A stretch of 64,000 nt of DNA from Oscillospiraceae bacterium (GCA_017432285.1 JAFRJM010000012.1:25428-89427), one strand, 5' to 3'; shown: positions 45,531-54,688, numbered from the stretch's first letter. A program made the numbers and translations. The notes: a model not told the origin generated them from the letters alone.

Positions 45531-45560
45531 AGCAGGTATGTTTTTGCATACCTGCTTTTA
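45531..45560 (+). terminator. Intrinsic terminator after rubrerythrin-like gene
   Basis: AGCAGGTATG pairs perfectly with CATACCTGCT around TTTTTG, followed by TTTA. It sits between convergent genes; the minus-side T-run is weaker. Confidence 0.85.
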
Positions 45561-45575
45561 CTTTGTTTCTATATA

Positions 45576-46373
45576 TTATTTGCCTCTTCCCGGGCCTCTT
45601 CCGCCTCCATGGCCTCCGGGACCGACGTGTCCGCCGCCATGACCTCCGGGACCGCCGTGTCCGCTTCCGGGTCCGCGTCCGCCTGTGGTGTGGCCAGGAC
45701 CGCCAAAACCTCTGTTGCCGCCCATACCTCTGTTGCCGCCCGGCATCATGCGGGGAGTTGCAGGTTTACGGATAGTCCTGCGCGGAGGGATAGGAGACGG
45801 GCTGATATACGGTCTGAAACTTCTGTGATAGACAGGGGGGATCGGTGTGTAACGGATATGGAAGATCCTCTCAAGAAGGGAAGGTCTTCTGTATCTTCTG
45901 TAAGATGTGATGCGGTTCGCAACAGTGAGGGCACCGATGACTGCCGCAACATCCCTTAGGAGGTTTCCGTTGCTGTCGAAGACAGAAGAGTTGGCCTTGC
46001 CTGTGAGGTCCACATATTTGTCTTCCTTGTCCGTGATGGATACTTCCATGCCATATTCCGTGTACATCTGTGCCACGGTGGCTGCTTCCTCGGCAGTAAG
46101 ATTCTCGCCGACTATAACGGGGACCATTCTTACGAGGTTGGCGGATTCAGCATCCGTATATCCGAAAACGTCCTCAAGAAGATCTCCGGCCATCGTTGCG
46201 TCACATGTGCCGGTGGAAACCAGAACAAGGTTGTATACGTTCGTAGCCTTAGCGGTTGACGAAGCCTTGTTCAGAAGGGAGATGGAGCTTGTGCGTGTCT
46301 TAAGAGCCGCTCCGCAGTATGGGCAGAAGTTGGTCTCTTCTGTAAGGGGAGTGCCGCAGTTTCCGCAAAACAT
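45576..46373 (-). CDS. Zinc-ribbon protein with L7/L12-like domain and glycine-rich tail
   Basis: 265 aa. An N-terminal zinc ribbon (CGNCG and CPYCG) is followed by a domain at about 45-115 reading YNLVLVSTGTCDATMAGDLL and ENLTAEEAATVAQMYTEYG, which resembles the ribosomal L7/L12 C-terminal fold. A basic Tyr/Arg/Pro segment and a tail of Gly-His-Gly-Gly repeats (about 215-265) end the protein. The His/Gly tail could bind metal or RNA. The function is not known to me. Start behind GAAAGGAAAG. Confidence 0.8.
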   Translation of the reverse strand: MFCGNCGTPLTEETNFCPYCGAALKTRTSSISLLNKASSTAKATNVYNLVLVSTGTCDATMAGDLLEDVFGYTDAESANLVRMVPVIVGENLTAEEAATVAQMYTEYGMEVSITDKEDKYVDLTGKANSSVFDSNGNLLRDVAAVIGALTVANRITSYRRYRRPSLLERIFHIRYTPIPPVYHRSFRPYISPSPIPPRRTIRKPATPRMMPGGNRGMGGNRGFGGPGHTTGGRGPGSGHGGPGGHGGGHVGPGGHGGGRGPGRGK

Positions 46374-46456
46374 AGTTTCTTTCCTTTCTTATATTAATAT
46401 TGCTACAGGATATATTTTAATCTGTGTTTTTGAACAAATCTTGAAAAACGGGGAGA

Positions 46457-48055
46457 TCAGAAGACTCTTTTTCCTTCGAGCCATGTCTCCAGCACATTGA
46501 TGGAATGGAGCTCATACGGATCTGTTTCGTATGGATCGCTTTCAAGGACAACGAAGTCAGCAAGCATGTCGTCTTCTATCTTTCCCTTAAAAGCCTCCTC
46601 TCCGCTGGCATACGCTCCGGCAGTGGTGAAGCTCTCCAGAGCCTCAGTCACAGTAAAGGCCTGTTCCGGAAGATACGGACCTGTTCCGTCCATAGACGTC
46701 CTTGTCACTGCGCACTGTATGCCTTTGAGCACATCCGGAAGCTCGACAGGACAATCCGATCCGTTGGAAACGTTTACACCCTTGTCCAGAAGAGTCTTCC
46801 AGCTGTAGCTGGTGTCCGCTATCTCCTTTGGAACGAGCCTGTACACGATGTGGTTGTCGTAGTCGAGGAATACGGACTGAGCGAGAACATCTATGCCTAG
46901 TGAAGCGATGCGGTCCAGCTGATCCGCTCTGCTCACCTGACAGTGCACTATGCCGCTGCGCCTTTTTCCGGGATACATCTTCTGTGCGTATTCCAGCGCG
47001 TCCAGCACCTGATCCATGCATCCGTCCCCGATGACATGTATCACTGAGCCTACGCCTACAGAAGCGGCGAGGCATATCATGTCTCTCATCTCCTCTGAAG
47101 AATAGATGAGGATACCTGTCTCGTCTGTTCCGGGATACGGCACGGAGAGTTTGGCTGTCCTGCTTCCGAGAGATCCGTCTCCCAGCATCTTGAGAGGACC
47201 GGATTTATACATGTTTCCGTAGCGTATGCTGAATCCGTCCTGCGCCACGAATCTCCTGAGATCTCCAAGGTGCTCGAAGTTGCACTGTTCGTTGATCCTT
47301 ACTGTGAGCCTGTCTTCCTCTATGAGCTGTCTTACTGCCTCGATGATATCGAAGGCATCAACGCCGGGGAGGGAGAGCAGGTCATCCGACTGTACGCTGG
47401 TTATGCCGTATCCGTTGGCGGCCTTTGAAGCTTCAGCGAACATCTCCTTGATAGCGCTGATGTCTGCAGTAGGGATGGCATCGTATGCGAGACCGAGAGC
47501 GTTCTCGAACAGTCTTCCCGTGGGTTCACCGTCTGCGATCTCTATGGCTCCGCCCTCCGGAGCCACTGTCTCAGCCGTGATGCCTATCGCTCTGATCGCG
47601 GCGCTGTTGATCACACAGCAATGTCCGCAGGTGCGTGTTATGACTATAGGGACTTCAGAGGATACAGTATCCAGGTCCCAGCGGTCCGGCATCCTGTCCG
47701 CATCTGTGAAGTAGTCATGATTCCATCCTCTTCCGACGAGCCACTGACCTTCCGGGACCGGCTTCTCCTCAAGGCTTTTTCTGAGGTGATCCAGCATACC
47801 TGCAAGACTGTATGTGTGCTCACCTAGCAGCACACCCTGAAGGGAATGCCCGTAGTTTAGAAGATGCATGTGAGAATCGTTGAAGCCGGGGCAGACGAAT
47901 CTGCCTTCCATGTCCACCTTTTCTGCTGCATCAGTGACATCGGGGAACGGTTCCTCGCGGACATCCGTGAACCATCCGTCCTCAGTGCAGAAGGATCCGC
48001 GGAATACCTTTCCCGCTGAATATATCTTTGCGTTATAGAACAGTGTCTTTGCCAT
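46457..48055 (-). CDS. YtcJ-type amidohydrolase
   Basis: 532 aa from the ATG at 48055 (GGAG six bases before; the upstream in-frame extension reads as non-coding). Metal-dependent amidohydrolase features are GFNDSHMHLL near the start (HxH ligand pair), RGWNHDYF, a central VIHVIGDGCMDQ, and NGSDCPVE with the catalytic Asp near the C-terminus. YtcJ-type enzymes hydrolyse amides or deacetylate N-acyl compounds; the substrate here is not known. No signal peptide. Confidence 0.92.
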   Translation of the reverse strand: MAKTLFYNAKIYSAGKVFRGSFCTEDGWFTDVREEPFPDVTDAAEKVDMEGRFVCPGFNDSHMHLLNYGHSLQGVLLGEHTYSLAGMLDHLRKSLEEKPVPEGQWLVGRGWNHDYFTDADRMPDRWDLDTVSSEVPIVITRTCGHCCVINSAAIRAIGITAETVAPEGGAIEIADGEPTGRLFENALGLAYDAIPTADISAIKEMFAEASKAANGYGITSVQSDDLLSLPGVDAFDIIEAVRQLIEEDRLTVRINEQCNFEHLGDLRRFVAQDGFSIRYGNMYKSGPLKMLGDGSLGSRTAKLSVPYPGTDETGILIYSSEEMRDMICLAASVGVGSVIHVIGDGCMDQVLDALEYAQKMYPGKRRSGIVHCQVSRADQLDRIASLGIDVLAQSVFLDYDNHIVYRLVPKEIADTSYSWKTLLDKGVNVSNGSDCPVELPDVLKGIQCAVTRTSMDGTGPYLPEQAFTVTEALESFTTAGAYASGEEAFKGKIEDDMLADFVVLESDPYETDPYELHSINVLETWLEGKRVF

Positions 48056-48180
48056 GATGATCTCCAAGAAATATGTTTTTTGTAATAATACCATACAGAG
48101 ACATCATCGAGAAATATCGTTCGAAAGCGCTTGTGTCCCGGATAATTTTGAATTTAACAGTTTGAAGGAGGAGCGCGGCT

Positions 48181-48294
48181 TTGATTGTCAATATCAAAAG
48201 GTTTGCTGCTGCAAAAATCACAGAAAAGCTGTCTTTTTTTCTGCGGATATACTCATTCAGGCAGTGTAAAAATCATGGAAAAAGATTAAAATAA
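48181..48294 (+). CDS. Possible 37-aa basic peptide (TTG start)
   Basis: An AAGGAGGAG site stands seven bases before TTG 48181, opening a 37-codon frame rich in Lys/Arg with a short hydrophobic middle, ending TAA 48292. It lies in the 298-base divergent gap between the amidohydrolase and the lipid kinase. It could be a real small peptide, but chance is possible. The rest of that gap shows nothing I can assign. Confidence 0.25.
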   Translation: MIVNIKRFAAAKITEKLSFFLRIYSFRQCKNHGKRLK

Positions 48295-48353
48295 AATCAG
48301 AACAAAACACGGCCGCACGGAGTATCGGAGCGGCCTGCGGAAAGGGGCACAAG

Positions 48354-49205
48354 ATGACTTATTTGCTTATGAATCCTCTGGCTAACAACTCCAAGGGAGA
48401 AGAAGACGCCAGAAAGTGGGCGGCAGACAATGGCGTAGACTGCGAGTTCAGAAGTCTGCTGGATATCAAGGATATGAAGGCTTTCTTCGATGGCCTTGCG
48501 CCGGAGGATGAGGTTGTCCTCACCGGCGGCGACGGCACGGTGAACCGCTTCGCCAACGACGTCTACGGCTACGAGTTCAAGAACCCGCTGTGGTATGTGA
48601 AATGCGGCAGCGGCAACGACTTCTGGCGGGACAGCGAGAAGTACGCGAAGGACGGCAGGATCGACCTGCGGCCTTTCCTGAAGAATCTGCCGCTGATCAC
48701 AGTCAAGGGGATCCAGAGAAGGTTCCTCAACGGCATCGGATACGGTCTGGACGGGGAGACCTGCCGCGTGGGCGATCTACAGAGGCTGAATTCGGACAAA
48801 CCCGTCAACTATTCCGCCATCGCCATCAAGCTGCTGCTGGGCGGATACAAGCTCAACAAAGCTACTGTCACGGTTGACGGCGAAACAGCTAAATACGAGA
48901 ACGTGTGGCTGGCTTCCACAATGAAGGGCCGGTTCTACGGCGGCGGACTTATGGTCGCGCCGGATCAGGACCGCTTCGACGAGGAAGGCCTGGTCTCAGT
49001 TGTTACGTTATATAAGAAGAGCAGGCTGGGCACACTGATGAGGTTCCCGTCCCTGAACAAGGGCGAACACGTCCTGAAGAAGGACTGGGTCACAGTGAAG
49101 CGCGGCAGAAATGTCACGGTCTCTTTCGAGGAGCCCTGCGCACTGCAGATAGACGGCGACGTCGTGGAAGACGTCCTGACCTATACGGTAGAGATCGGAG
49201 TGTAA
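48354..49205 (+). CDS. Diacylglycerol/sphingosine kinase-like lipid kinase
   Basis: 283 aa. The catalytic-domain motif TGGDGTVNRFAND is near residue 60, with NPLANNSKG at the N-terminus as the phosphate-contact loop and a C-terminal beta domain. The family phosphorylates diacylglycerol, undecaprenol-like lipids or related alcohols with ATP. It is the first gene of a tight GC-rich operon: one base separates it from the FAD oxidoreductase. With the lysoplasmalogenase gene at the end of the operon, a membrane lipid substrate is likely. Confidence 0.9.
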   Translation: MTYLLMNPLANNSKGEEDARKWAADNGVDCEFRSLLDIKDMKAFFDGLAPEDEVVLTGGDGTVNRFANDVYGYEFKNPLWYVKCGSGNDFWRDSEKYAKDGRIDLRPFLKNLPLITVKGIQRRFLNGIGYGLDGETCRVGDLQRLNSDKPVNYSAIAIKLLLGGYKLNKATVTVDGETAKYENVWLASTMKGRFYGGGLMVAPDQDRFDEEGLVSVVTLYKKSRLGTLMRFPSLNKGEHVLKKDWVTVKRGRNVTVSFEEPCALQIDGDVVEDVLTYTVEIGV

Positions 49206-49206
49206 C

Positions 49207-50739
49207 ATGGACCGTTACGACGTGATCGTGATCGGCGCGGGCAACGGCGGTCTTGCCGCCGCATGCCGGATCCTTAACGCCGGAAAGACCTGCCTGGTGT
49301 GTGAGAAGCACAACATTCCGGGCGGTTTTGCGACCAGTTTCGTCCGGGGAAGGTTCGAATTCGAGGCGTCGCTGCATGAGTTCAACGGCATCGGCACGCC
49401 GGAAAAGCCCGGCAGTGCGCGTCTGCTGTTCGAGGAGCTCGGGGTGGCGGACAAGATCGAATGGATCCAGCTGAAAAACGCCTACCGCCTGATCTCAAAG
49501 AAAGAAGGCTACGACTTTACCATGCCTTTCGGTGAGGAGGCCTTCATCAGGGCGAACGCTGCAGTCCATCCGGACGGGGAGCGGATCGTCCGTGAATACC
49601 TCACGCTGTGCAGACAGATCCGGGATGCCATGTCCTACCTGAGCGCAGCAAAAGGCAGACCGGACCCCAAGGTGATGATGGAGAAGTATCCGGATTACAT
49701 GGCATGCGGTTCCTATTCCGTGAATGAAGCTTTCGAAGCTCTGGGTTATCCGCAGGAGATCGTGGACAACCTGAACAGTTATTGGTGCTATCTTGGCGCG
49801 AACGGGAATAACCTGAGTTTCCTGCACTACGCCAATATGCTATACAGTTATATCTCAAATGGGGCAACTATCCCGAAATACCGTTCTCACGAACTGTCCC
49901 TGGCCCTCGAGGAGAGGGTCCATGAACTTGGCGGGGACATCTGGTTCAACAGCGAGGTCACGAAGATCCTGACGGACGCGGACGGGCACGTCTGCGGCAT
50001 CCGGCTGAAGGACGGACGTGAGATAGAGACGCGGCACGTCATCGCGGACGTCTCGCCCCACGTGGTTTACGGCAGACTGATGGACAGCGAAGCTGTGCCG
50101 GAAAAGGCGCGTAAACTGACCAATTTCCGCAAACTGGCGGGAAGGGGATTCACCGTCTTCCTCGGTCTGAACCGATCCGCAGAGGAACTGGGGATCACGG
50201 ACCACAACTATTTCATATACGACACAGCGGACAGCGTGGCGCAGTACGAATCCATGAAGACCATAGGACAGACCGCAGCCCAGGCTACGGTGTGTCTGAA
50301 CAACGCGGATCCGGAATGCTCGCCGCCCGGTACCGCCATTCTGTACATGACGACCCTCTTCACGGACGACGTATGGAGCGGCGTGAAGGAAGAGGACTAT
50401 TACAGAGTCAAAAACGAGATCGCAGCCGCCATGATCCGGCGCTTCGAGGAAGCCACCGGCACACAGATAGCAGAACATGTCGAGGAGATCGCGGTGGCGA
50501 CCCCGGAGACTTATGCCAGATACTGCGGCCATCCGCAGGGCACTGTCTACGGCTATGAATCCCAGTACTACGACGGTCTTATGAACCGCATCCAGATGGT
50601 GGAGGAGGACCATATGGTTCCCGGACTGCGCATCGGGGGCGGATACGGTGAGCGTCTGCTTGGCTATCCCAGCAGTTACAAGTCCGGTGTAAACGAAGCG
50701 GACCGGACGCTGCGGGATATAGGAAAGGAGGGCATGTAA
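49207..50739 (+). CDS. FAD-dependent oxidoreductase, phytoene-desaturase/retinol-saturase-like
   Basis: 510 aa. N-terminal dinucleotide motif VIGAGNGGLAAA and the family's GGFATSF and ASLHEFNG segments; C-terminal GGGYGERLLGY closes the FAD site. Enzymes of this family desaturate, isomerise or saturate long polyene and acyl chains. Placement one base after the lipid kinase and one base before a FAD/2Fe-2S reductase suggests the latter supplies its electrons, so the pair could reduce or desaturate a membrane lipid chain (inference). Notably GC-rich. Confidence 0.87.
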   Translation: MDRYDVIVIGAGNGGLAAACRILNAGKTCLVCEKHNIPGGFATSFVRGRFEFEASLHEFNGIGTPEKPGSARLLFEELGVADKIEWIQLKNAYRLISKKEGYDFTMPFGEEAFIRANAAVHPDGERIVREYLTLCRQIRDAMSYLSAAKGRPDPKVMMEKYPDYMACGSYSVNEAFEALGYPQEIVDNLNSYWCYLGANGNNLSFLHYANMLYSYISNGATIPKYRSHELSLALEERVHELGGDIWFNSEVTKILTDADGHVCGIRLKDGREIETRHVIADVSPHVVYGRLMDSEAVPEKARKLTNFRKLAGRGFTVFLGLNRSAEELGITDHNYFIYDTADSVAQYESMKTIGQTAAQATVCLNNADPECSPPGTAILYMTTLFTDDVWSGVKEEDYYRVKNEIAAAMIRRFEEATGTQIAEHVEEIAVATPETYARYCGHPQGTVYGYESQYYDGLMNRIQMVEEDHMVPGLRIGGGYGERLLGYPSSYKSGVNEADRTLRDIGKEGM

Positions 50740-50740
50740 A

Positions 50741-51904
50741 ATGGCTTTCCAGAGAAGTAAAGTACCGGGCGAAGACATCCGTCTCGCCATGGAGATGACG
50801 CAGAAAAGACGTCAGCTCATAGAAGAGTCCCCCGCAGATCCCATCGTCTGGGAGTACGGAGTAAACCGTCTGGCGGCATCGCTGCATCCGGGTTTCGTTA
50901 AAGCGAAGCTATGCTCCCGGGAACCTGTCTGTGCGGACTGTTACAGGATCACGTTTAAGTCCCTGAGGGAAGACGGGCATTTCCCGTACTTCCGCGCGGG
51001 CCAGTTCGTGACACTTTCCGCCCGGGTGGGGGATTCATTCCTCACAAGGCCTTATTCCATCGCTTCCTCCCCGAAGCGCGCCATGGCAGGTGAACTGGAG
51101 ATCATCGTTCGGAAAACAGGGATCTTCTCCTCCTGGCTCACGGAGGAAGCGCCTGTAGGTACGGAGCTGCTGATGGGAGAACCCTCAGGGGATTTCTGCC
51201 ACGACAGCATCCGTGATAAGGAACACATCGTCGGCATAGCCGGCGGCACCGGCGCCGCGCCGTTCCTTTCCATGATGAGAGCCATTACGGAAGGCAGCGA
51301 AGACTTCCGCCTGACGCTGCTGTACGGCGCCAGGACCAGGGAGCAGATCCTTTTCGATCCGGAGGAGTTCCGTGACGACAGGATACGCATTGAGACTGTG
51401 CTGTCTGACGAGGAGGCGGAGGGATACCGCCACGGATTCATCTCCGCGGACATCCTGAAGGAATATGTCACGGCGGATTCCACAGTGTTCCTGTGCGGAC
51501 CGGACGCCATGTACGCGTATGTCCTTGGGGAACTTGGAAAACTTGAAGAGGCTCCTGCCGGGATCCGGCAGGAACGTAATCCAGTAGGGAACAGGATCCT
51601 TGAAAAGCCGGAGACGTTCCGGCTGACGGTCCGGATCCGGGACAACGTGAAGACGATCGACGCCCGCAGCGAAGAGACCCTCATCACGGCGCTGGAACGG
51701 GCGGGGATCCCAGCCGTAGTGCGTTGCCGCAGCGGTGTCTGCGGGTTCTGCCACAGCCGTCTGGTCTCCGGGGAATGCTATATAGCGCCGGAAAACGACT
51801 TCAGGCGCGCAGCGGACCGCAAGTTCGGCTACATCCATCCCTGTTCGGCGTATCCCATGTCTGACGTGGAGATAGAGATCCCCATCTTCGATGCGGAGGA
51901 ATAA
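50741..51904 (+). CDS. NAD(P)H oxidoreductase with FAD, NAD and 2Fe-2S domains
   Basis: 387 aa. A ferredoxin-NADP-reductase-like core has RPYSIASSP (FAD), GGTGAAPFLSMM (nucleotide) and FLCGPDAMY near the end of the core. A plant-type 2Fe-2S domain then carries CRSGVCGFC with a fourth Cys in HPCSAYP. The first 45 residues are an extra segment of unclear role. It moves electrons from NAD(P)H to a partner, most likely the upstream FAD enzyme, because the two genes are one base apart. Cytoplasmic. Confidence 0.9.
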   Translation: MAFQRSKVPGEDIRLAMEMTQKRRQLIEESPADPIVWEYGVNRLAASLHPGFVKAKLCSREPVCADCYRITFKSLREDGHFPYFRAGQFVTLSARVGDSFLTRPYSIASSPKRAMAGELEIIVRKTGIFSSWLTEEAPVGTELLMGEPSGDFCHDSIRDKEHIVGIAGGTGAAPFLSMMRAITEGSEDFRLTLLYGARTREQILFDPEEFRDDRIRIETVLSDEEAEGYRHGFISADILKEYVTADSTVFLCGPDAMYAYVLGELGKLEEAPAGIRQERNPVGNRILEKPETFRLTVRIRDNVKTIDARSEETLITALERAGIPAVVRCRSGVCGFCHSRLVSGECYIAPENDFRRAADRKFGYIHPCSAYPMSDVEIEIPIFDAEE

Positions 51905-51907
51905 TAA

Positions 51908-52570
51908 ATGAATTTATTCATAATCGTATATCTGGCGGCGCTGGCCTGTTACCTGTACACGAGAAACAGAGGGAAAAAGATCTACCGCGCCGTTAACAAA
52001 TACCTCATGGCCACCATGTACCTGGTGCTGGCGGTAACCATGATCCTTAAGAAGAACGGGTTCGCAAGTCTGCACACCCTGTTCATAGCCGCTCTGATCT
52101 TCGCCTGGCTGGGAGACATCTTCCTGGTCTTCGATTTCGGAAGGGGCGGTGACTTCTTCCTTGCGGGCAACGTCTGCTTCATCATGTACGAGCAGATCGT
52201 AATGCTGACCAACGGGAAAAAATGGGCGGATTTCATCTGGACCTTCGCCGCGGCGGCAGTCCTGCTATGCTTTTTCATCCTGGCGTGTCAGAAATGGCCT
52301 ATGAAGTTCAAGCTGGGGAAGATGCGCTGGCCTATGACATTTTATCTGTCCACCATCATCACACACGGCATGACAGGCCTCGCCATGGCCCTGCTGCTGC
52401 CGGGAACGAACTGGATGGTGATGGGCATAGGATCGGTGCTGTTCATGATCTCGGACCTGATCCTCACAGCGTACAAATTCGTCTTTGACAACAATGTCTG
52501 GCTCGTGCGGGCTAACAGCGTGACTTATTTCACCGGTCTGCTGCTGATAGCTCTCAGCACAGCGATGTGA
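51908..52570 (+). CDS. Lysoplasmalogenase, YhhN/TMEM86 family
   Basis: 220 aa, about seven to eight TM helices with LVLAVTMILKK early and LGDIFLVFDFG, a typical family stretch with the conserved acidic residues; MISDLILTAYKF and NSVTYFTGLLLI give the C-terminal end. The family hydrolyses the vinyl-ether bond of lysoplasmalogens. It starts three bases after the reductase, as last gene of the operon, so the whole unit may remodel ether lipids, which are common in anaerobic Firmicutes. Confidence 0.85.
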   Translation: MNLFIIVYLAALACYLYTRNRGKKIYRAVNKYLMATMYLVLAVTMILKKNGFASLHTLFIAALIFAWLGDIFLVFDFGRGGDFFLAGNVCFIMYEQIVMLTNGKKWADFIWTFAAAAVLLCFFILACQKWPMKFKLGKMRWPMTFYLSTIITHGMTGLAMALLLPGTNWMVMGIGSVLFMISDLILTAYKFVFDNNVWLVRANSVTYFTGLLLIALSTAM

Positions 52571-52658
52571 AAAGCAAAAGGCATTCTGAGAACAGTCTCT
52601 TTTTCTTTTCGCGGAAGAACAGTTAAGGTATAATTAGAGCATAAAGGAGGATTTGCCT

Positions 52659-53417
52659 ATGTGGAATGGATGGAACACAGCGGATTATCACGGTATGGTC
52701 GCTGAGACGACCATGATCCCCCGTAAGGGCGGAAAACAATTGCGCGTTTATTATTCTCGTCCTCTGGATGTAGAGGGATATCCAAGCATCGTACTGATCC
52801 CTCACATGCCTGGCTGGGATGAGTTCCTCAGGGAGGCAGCGCGCAGGTTCACAGAGCAGGGATATGCGGTAGTATGCCCGGATATCTATCAGGATTTCGG
52901 AACAGGCACACCGCCTGAGGTCTCCAAGAAAGTGATGGAGTCCGGCGGTGTAAGCGATGAGTCCGTAATGTCTGATGTAGAGGATTCTATCGCTTTCATG
53001 AAGAAGCATCCGGAAGCCAACGGAAAAGTCGGCGTCATCGGAATGTGCTCAGGAGGAAGACATACTTTCCTCGCAGCATGCACACTGGATGATATCGATG
53101 CGGCAGTGGACTGCTGGGGCGGAGCATTTGCCAGCAACTTCAATCCGAATGCGCCTATCGACAAGGTCGACGGACTGAAGTGCCCGCTTCTTGGTATTTT
53201 CGGCAATGAAGACTTCTGGCCTTCAGCCGACGAAGTGAACAAGATGGAGGAAGTCCTGAAGGAAAAAGGCAAGGACTACACCTTCTATCGCTATGACGGC
53301 GCAGGACACGGTATCTGGTACTATGACAAGCCGATGTACCGGCAGGAACAGGCAATGGATTCCTGGAACAAGGCGCTAGATTTCTTTGACGAGAAACTCA
53401 AGACACCTGTTGAATAG
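52659..53417 (+). CDS. Dienelactone-hydrolase family protein
   Basis: 252 aa from the ATG at 52659 (AAAGGAGG before it; the TTG at 52653 is too close to that site). Catalytic Cys in GMCSGG, Asp in GNEDFW and His in AGHGIW form the Cys-His-Asp triad of the DLH family. Members open lactones or cleave esters in cytoplasm. A 14-bp hairpin follows. Stand-alone gene. Confidence 0.9.
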   Translation: MWNGWNTADYHGMVAETTMIPRKGGKQLRVYYSRPLDVEGYPSIVLIPHMPGWDEFLREAARRFTEQGYAVVCPDIYQDFGTGTPPEVSKKVMESGGVSDESVMSDVEDSIAFMKKHPEANGKVGVIGMCSGGRHTFLAACTLDDIDAAVDCWGGAFASNFNPNAPIDKVDGLKCPLLGIFGNEDFWPSADEVNKMEEVLKEKGKDYTFYRYDGAGHGIWYYDKPMYRQEQAMDSWNKALDFFDEKLKTPVE

Positions 53418-53457
53418 CCATCCCGGCTGTGAGCGGCGTTAAAACAACTTGACAGAC

Positions 53458-53490
53458 AAGCCCAACTCAAGTAATACTTGAGTTGGGCTT
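53458..53490 (+). terminator. Long perfect hairpin between hydrolase and HTH-HD genes
   Basis: AAGCCCAACTCAAG pairs with CTTGAGTTGGGCTT around TAATA (14 bp), followed by TATAAT. It probably ends the DLH gene, but the TATAAT directly after could be the -10 of the next unit, making the dyad a possible operator for its XRE protein as well. Confidence 0.65.
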
Positions 53491-53561
53491 TATAATATAA
53501 AGACGCAGATGCTACTAAAGCCGCACTGGAGGATCTACAATATAACTGCAGGAGGGAAAGA

Positions 53562-54377
53562 ATGATGACGACAGGAATGAGGATAGCTGAAGCAAGAAAA
53601 AGAGCAGGTCTCACACAGGCCAAGGTAGCTGAGAAGATGGACGTATCCTTCCAGGCGGTGTCTGCCTGGGAGAGAGATGAATATCTTCCGGATACAGATA
53701 AGCTTGCCAGTCTCGCCAAGGTCCTGGATTCGTCTGTTTCCTATCTTATAGAGGGAAGGGCATACGACGTGCACGGTCAGAGCGAGATCTTCGACTGGGA
53801 ACACATGAAGACTTTCGTGAAGACTACCGCAAAGCAGAAGAAAATGGAGAATACTGCAAAAGCGCTGGACTTCGCGGTGAAGGCACATGACGGACAGCTA
53901 AGGAAGAAGTCTGATATACCGTATATCAGCCATCCGCTGACGCTGGCGTGCCACTGCCTGGCAATGGATATCTGCGATGATGCCGTTATAGCGGCATGTC
54001 TCCTCCATGACGTCATAGAGGACTGCGGTGTTACGAGAGACGAGCTTCCCGTGGATGAGGAGACGAAACATATCGTGGAGCTGCTCACAAGAGAGAAGGA
54101 CGACAGCAGGAGAGAGAAGATCCTTAAGGAATATTACGGAGCGATATCCGGCAACCCAAAGGCTGCCCTTATAAAATGTGTGGACAGGTGCAACAACCTC
54201 AGCACCATGTCCTGGGGGCTGAGCAGGGACAGACAGTTCAGGTACATCGACGAGACAGACAGATATGTGTTGCCGCTCCTGAAGGTGGTGAAGGCTGTTC
54301 CGGAATTCAACAACGCGGCGTGGCTGCTACAGTACCAGATAGAGACTATGGTGGACCTGTACAAGAGAATGCTCTAG
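53562..54377 (+). CDS. XRE HTH fused to RelA/MESH1-like HD hydrolase domain
   Basis: 271 aa. Residues about 6-65 are an XRE helix-turn-helix (TQAKVAEKMDVSFQAVSAWE). From about 98 an HD domain follows: HDGQLRKKSDIPYISHPL, LLHDVIEDCGV and KCVDRCNNLS give the H, HD and late Asp set of the RelA/SpoT hydrolase or MESH1 type. The synthetase half is absent. It may couple breakdown of (p)ppGpp or a related nucleotide to DNA binding (inference). The next gene begins 14 bases on with GGAGG. Confidence 0.87.
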   Translation: MMTTGMRIAEARKRAGLTQAKVAEKMDVSFQAVSAWERDEYLPDTDKLASLAKVLDSSVSYLIEGRAYDVHGQSEIFDWEHMKTFVKTTAKQKKMENTAKALDFAVKAHDGQLRKKSDIPYISHPLTLACHCLAMDICDDAVIAACLLHDVIEDCGVTRDELPVDEETKHIVELLTREKDDSRREKILKEYYGAISGNPKAALIKCVDRCNNLSTMSWGLSRDRQFRYIDETDRYVLPLLKVVKAVPEFNNAAWLLQYQIETMVDLYKRML

Positions 54378-54391
54378 AAAAGGAGGCGTTC

Positions 54392-54676
54392 ATGGAAAAG
54401 CGTGTAGATGAAAATGTTAGGCAGCTCACAGAAGAAGATCTGTATAACGCGGAATCTATAGATCTGTACTGTATGCAAACGATGTATGTGAAGATGCCGG
54501 GAGAATACCCATACTATGTTACAGGAACCGGATTGGAATGGGGAAGGAGCGACAAGCTGGATGAATACTACGAATCTGAACTGATGATGTCGTATCTTGA
54601 CAAACTTTCGCCAGAAACAGCGATTGAACTGCTGAATGTATGGAAGAAGATCTGCAGCAACAAAAGATACGGATAA
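54392..54676 (+). CDS. Small hypothetical protein coupled to the HTH-HD gene
   Basis: 94 aa from the ATG at 54392 behind AAAGGAGG. Acidic, Tyr-rich, no TM or signal. It is 14 bases past the HTH-HD fusion and shares its terminator, so it is likely a partner in the same small unit. No family recognised. Confidence 0.7.
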   Translation: MEKRVDENVRQLTEEDLYNAESIDLYCMQTMYVKMPGEYPYYVTGTGLEWGRSDKLDEYYESELMMSYLDKLSPETAIELLNVWKKICSNKRYG

Positions 54677-54688
54677 AACAGCAAAAAA

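Noticed and set aside
45580-45730. Short tandem repeats that could look like CRISPR or satellite DNA
   Set aside because: They encode the Gly-rich tail of the minus-strand zinc-ribbon protein; spacing is irregular and there are no unique spacers. No CRISPR array was seen in the window.
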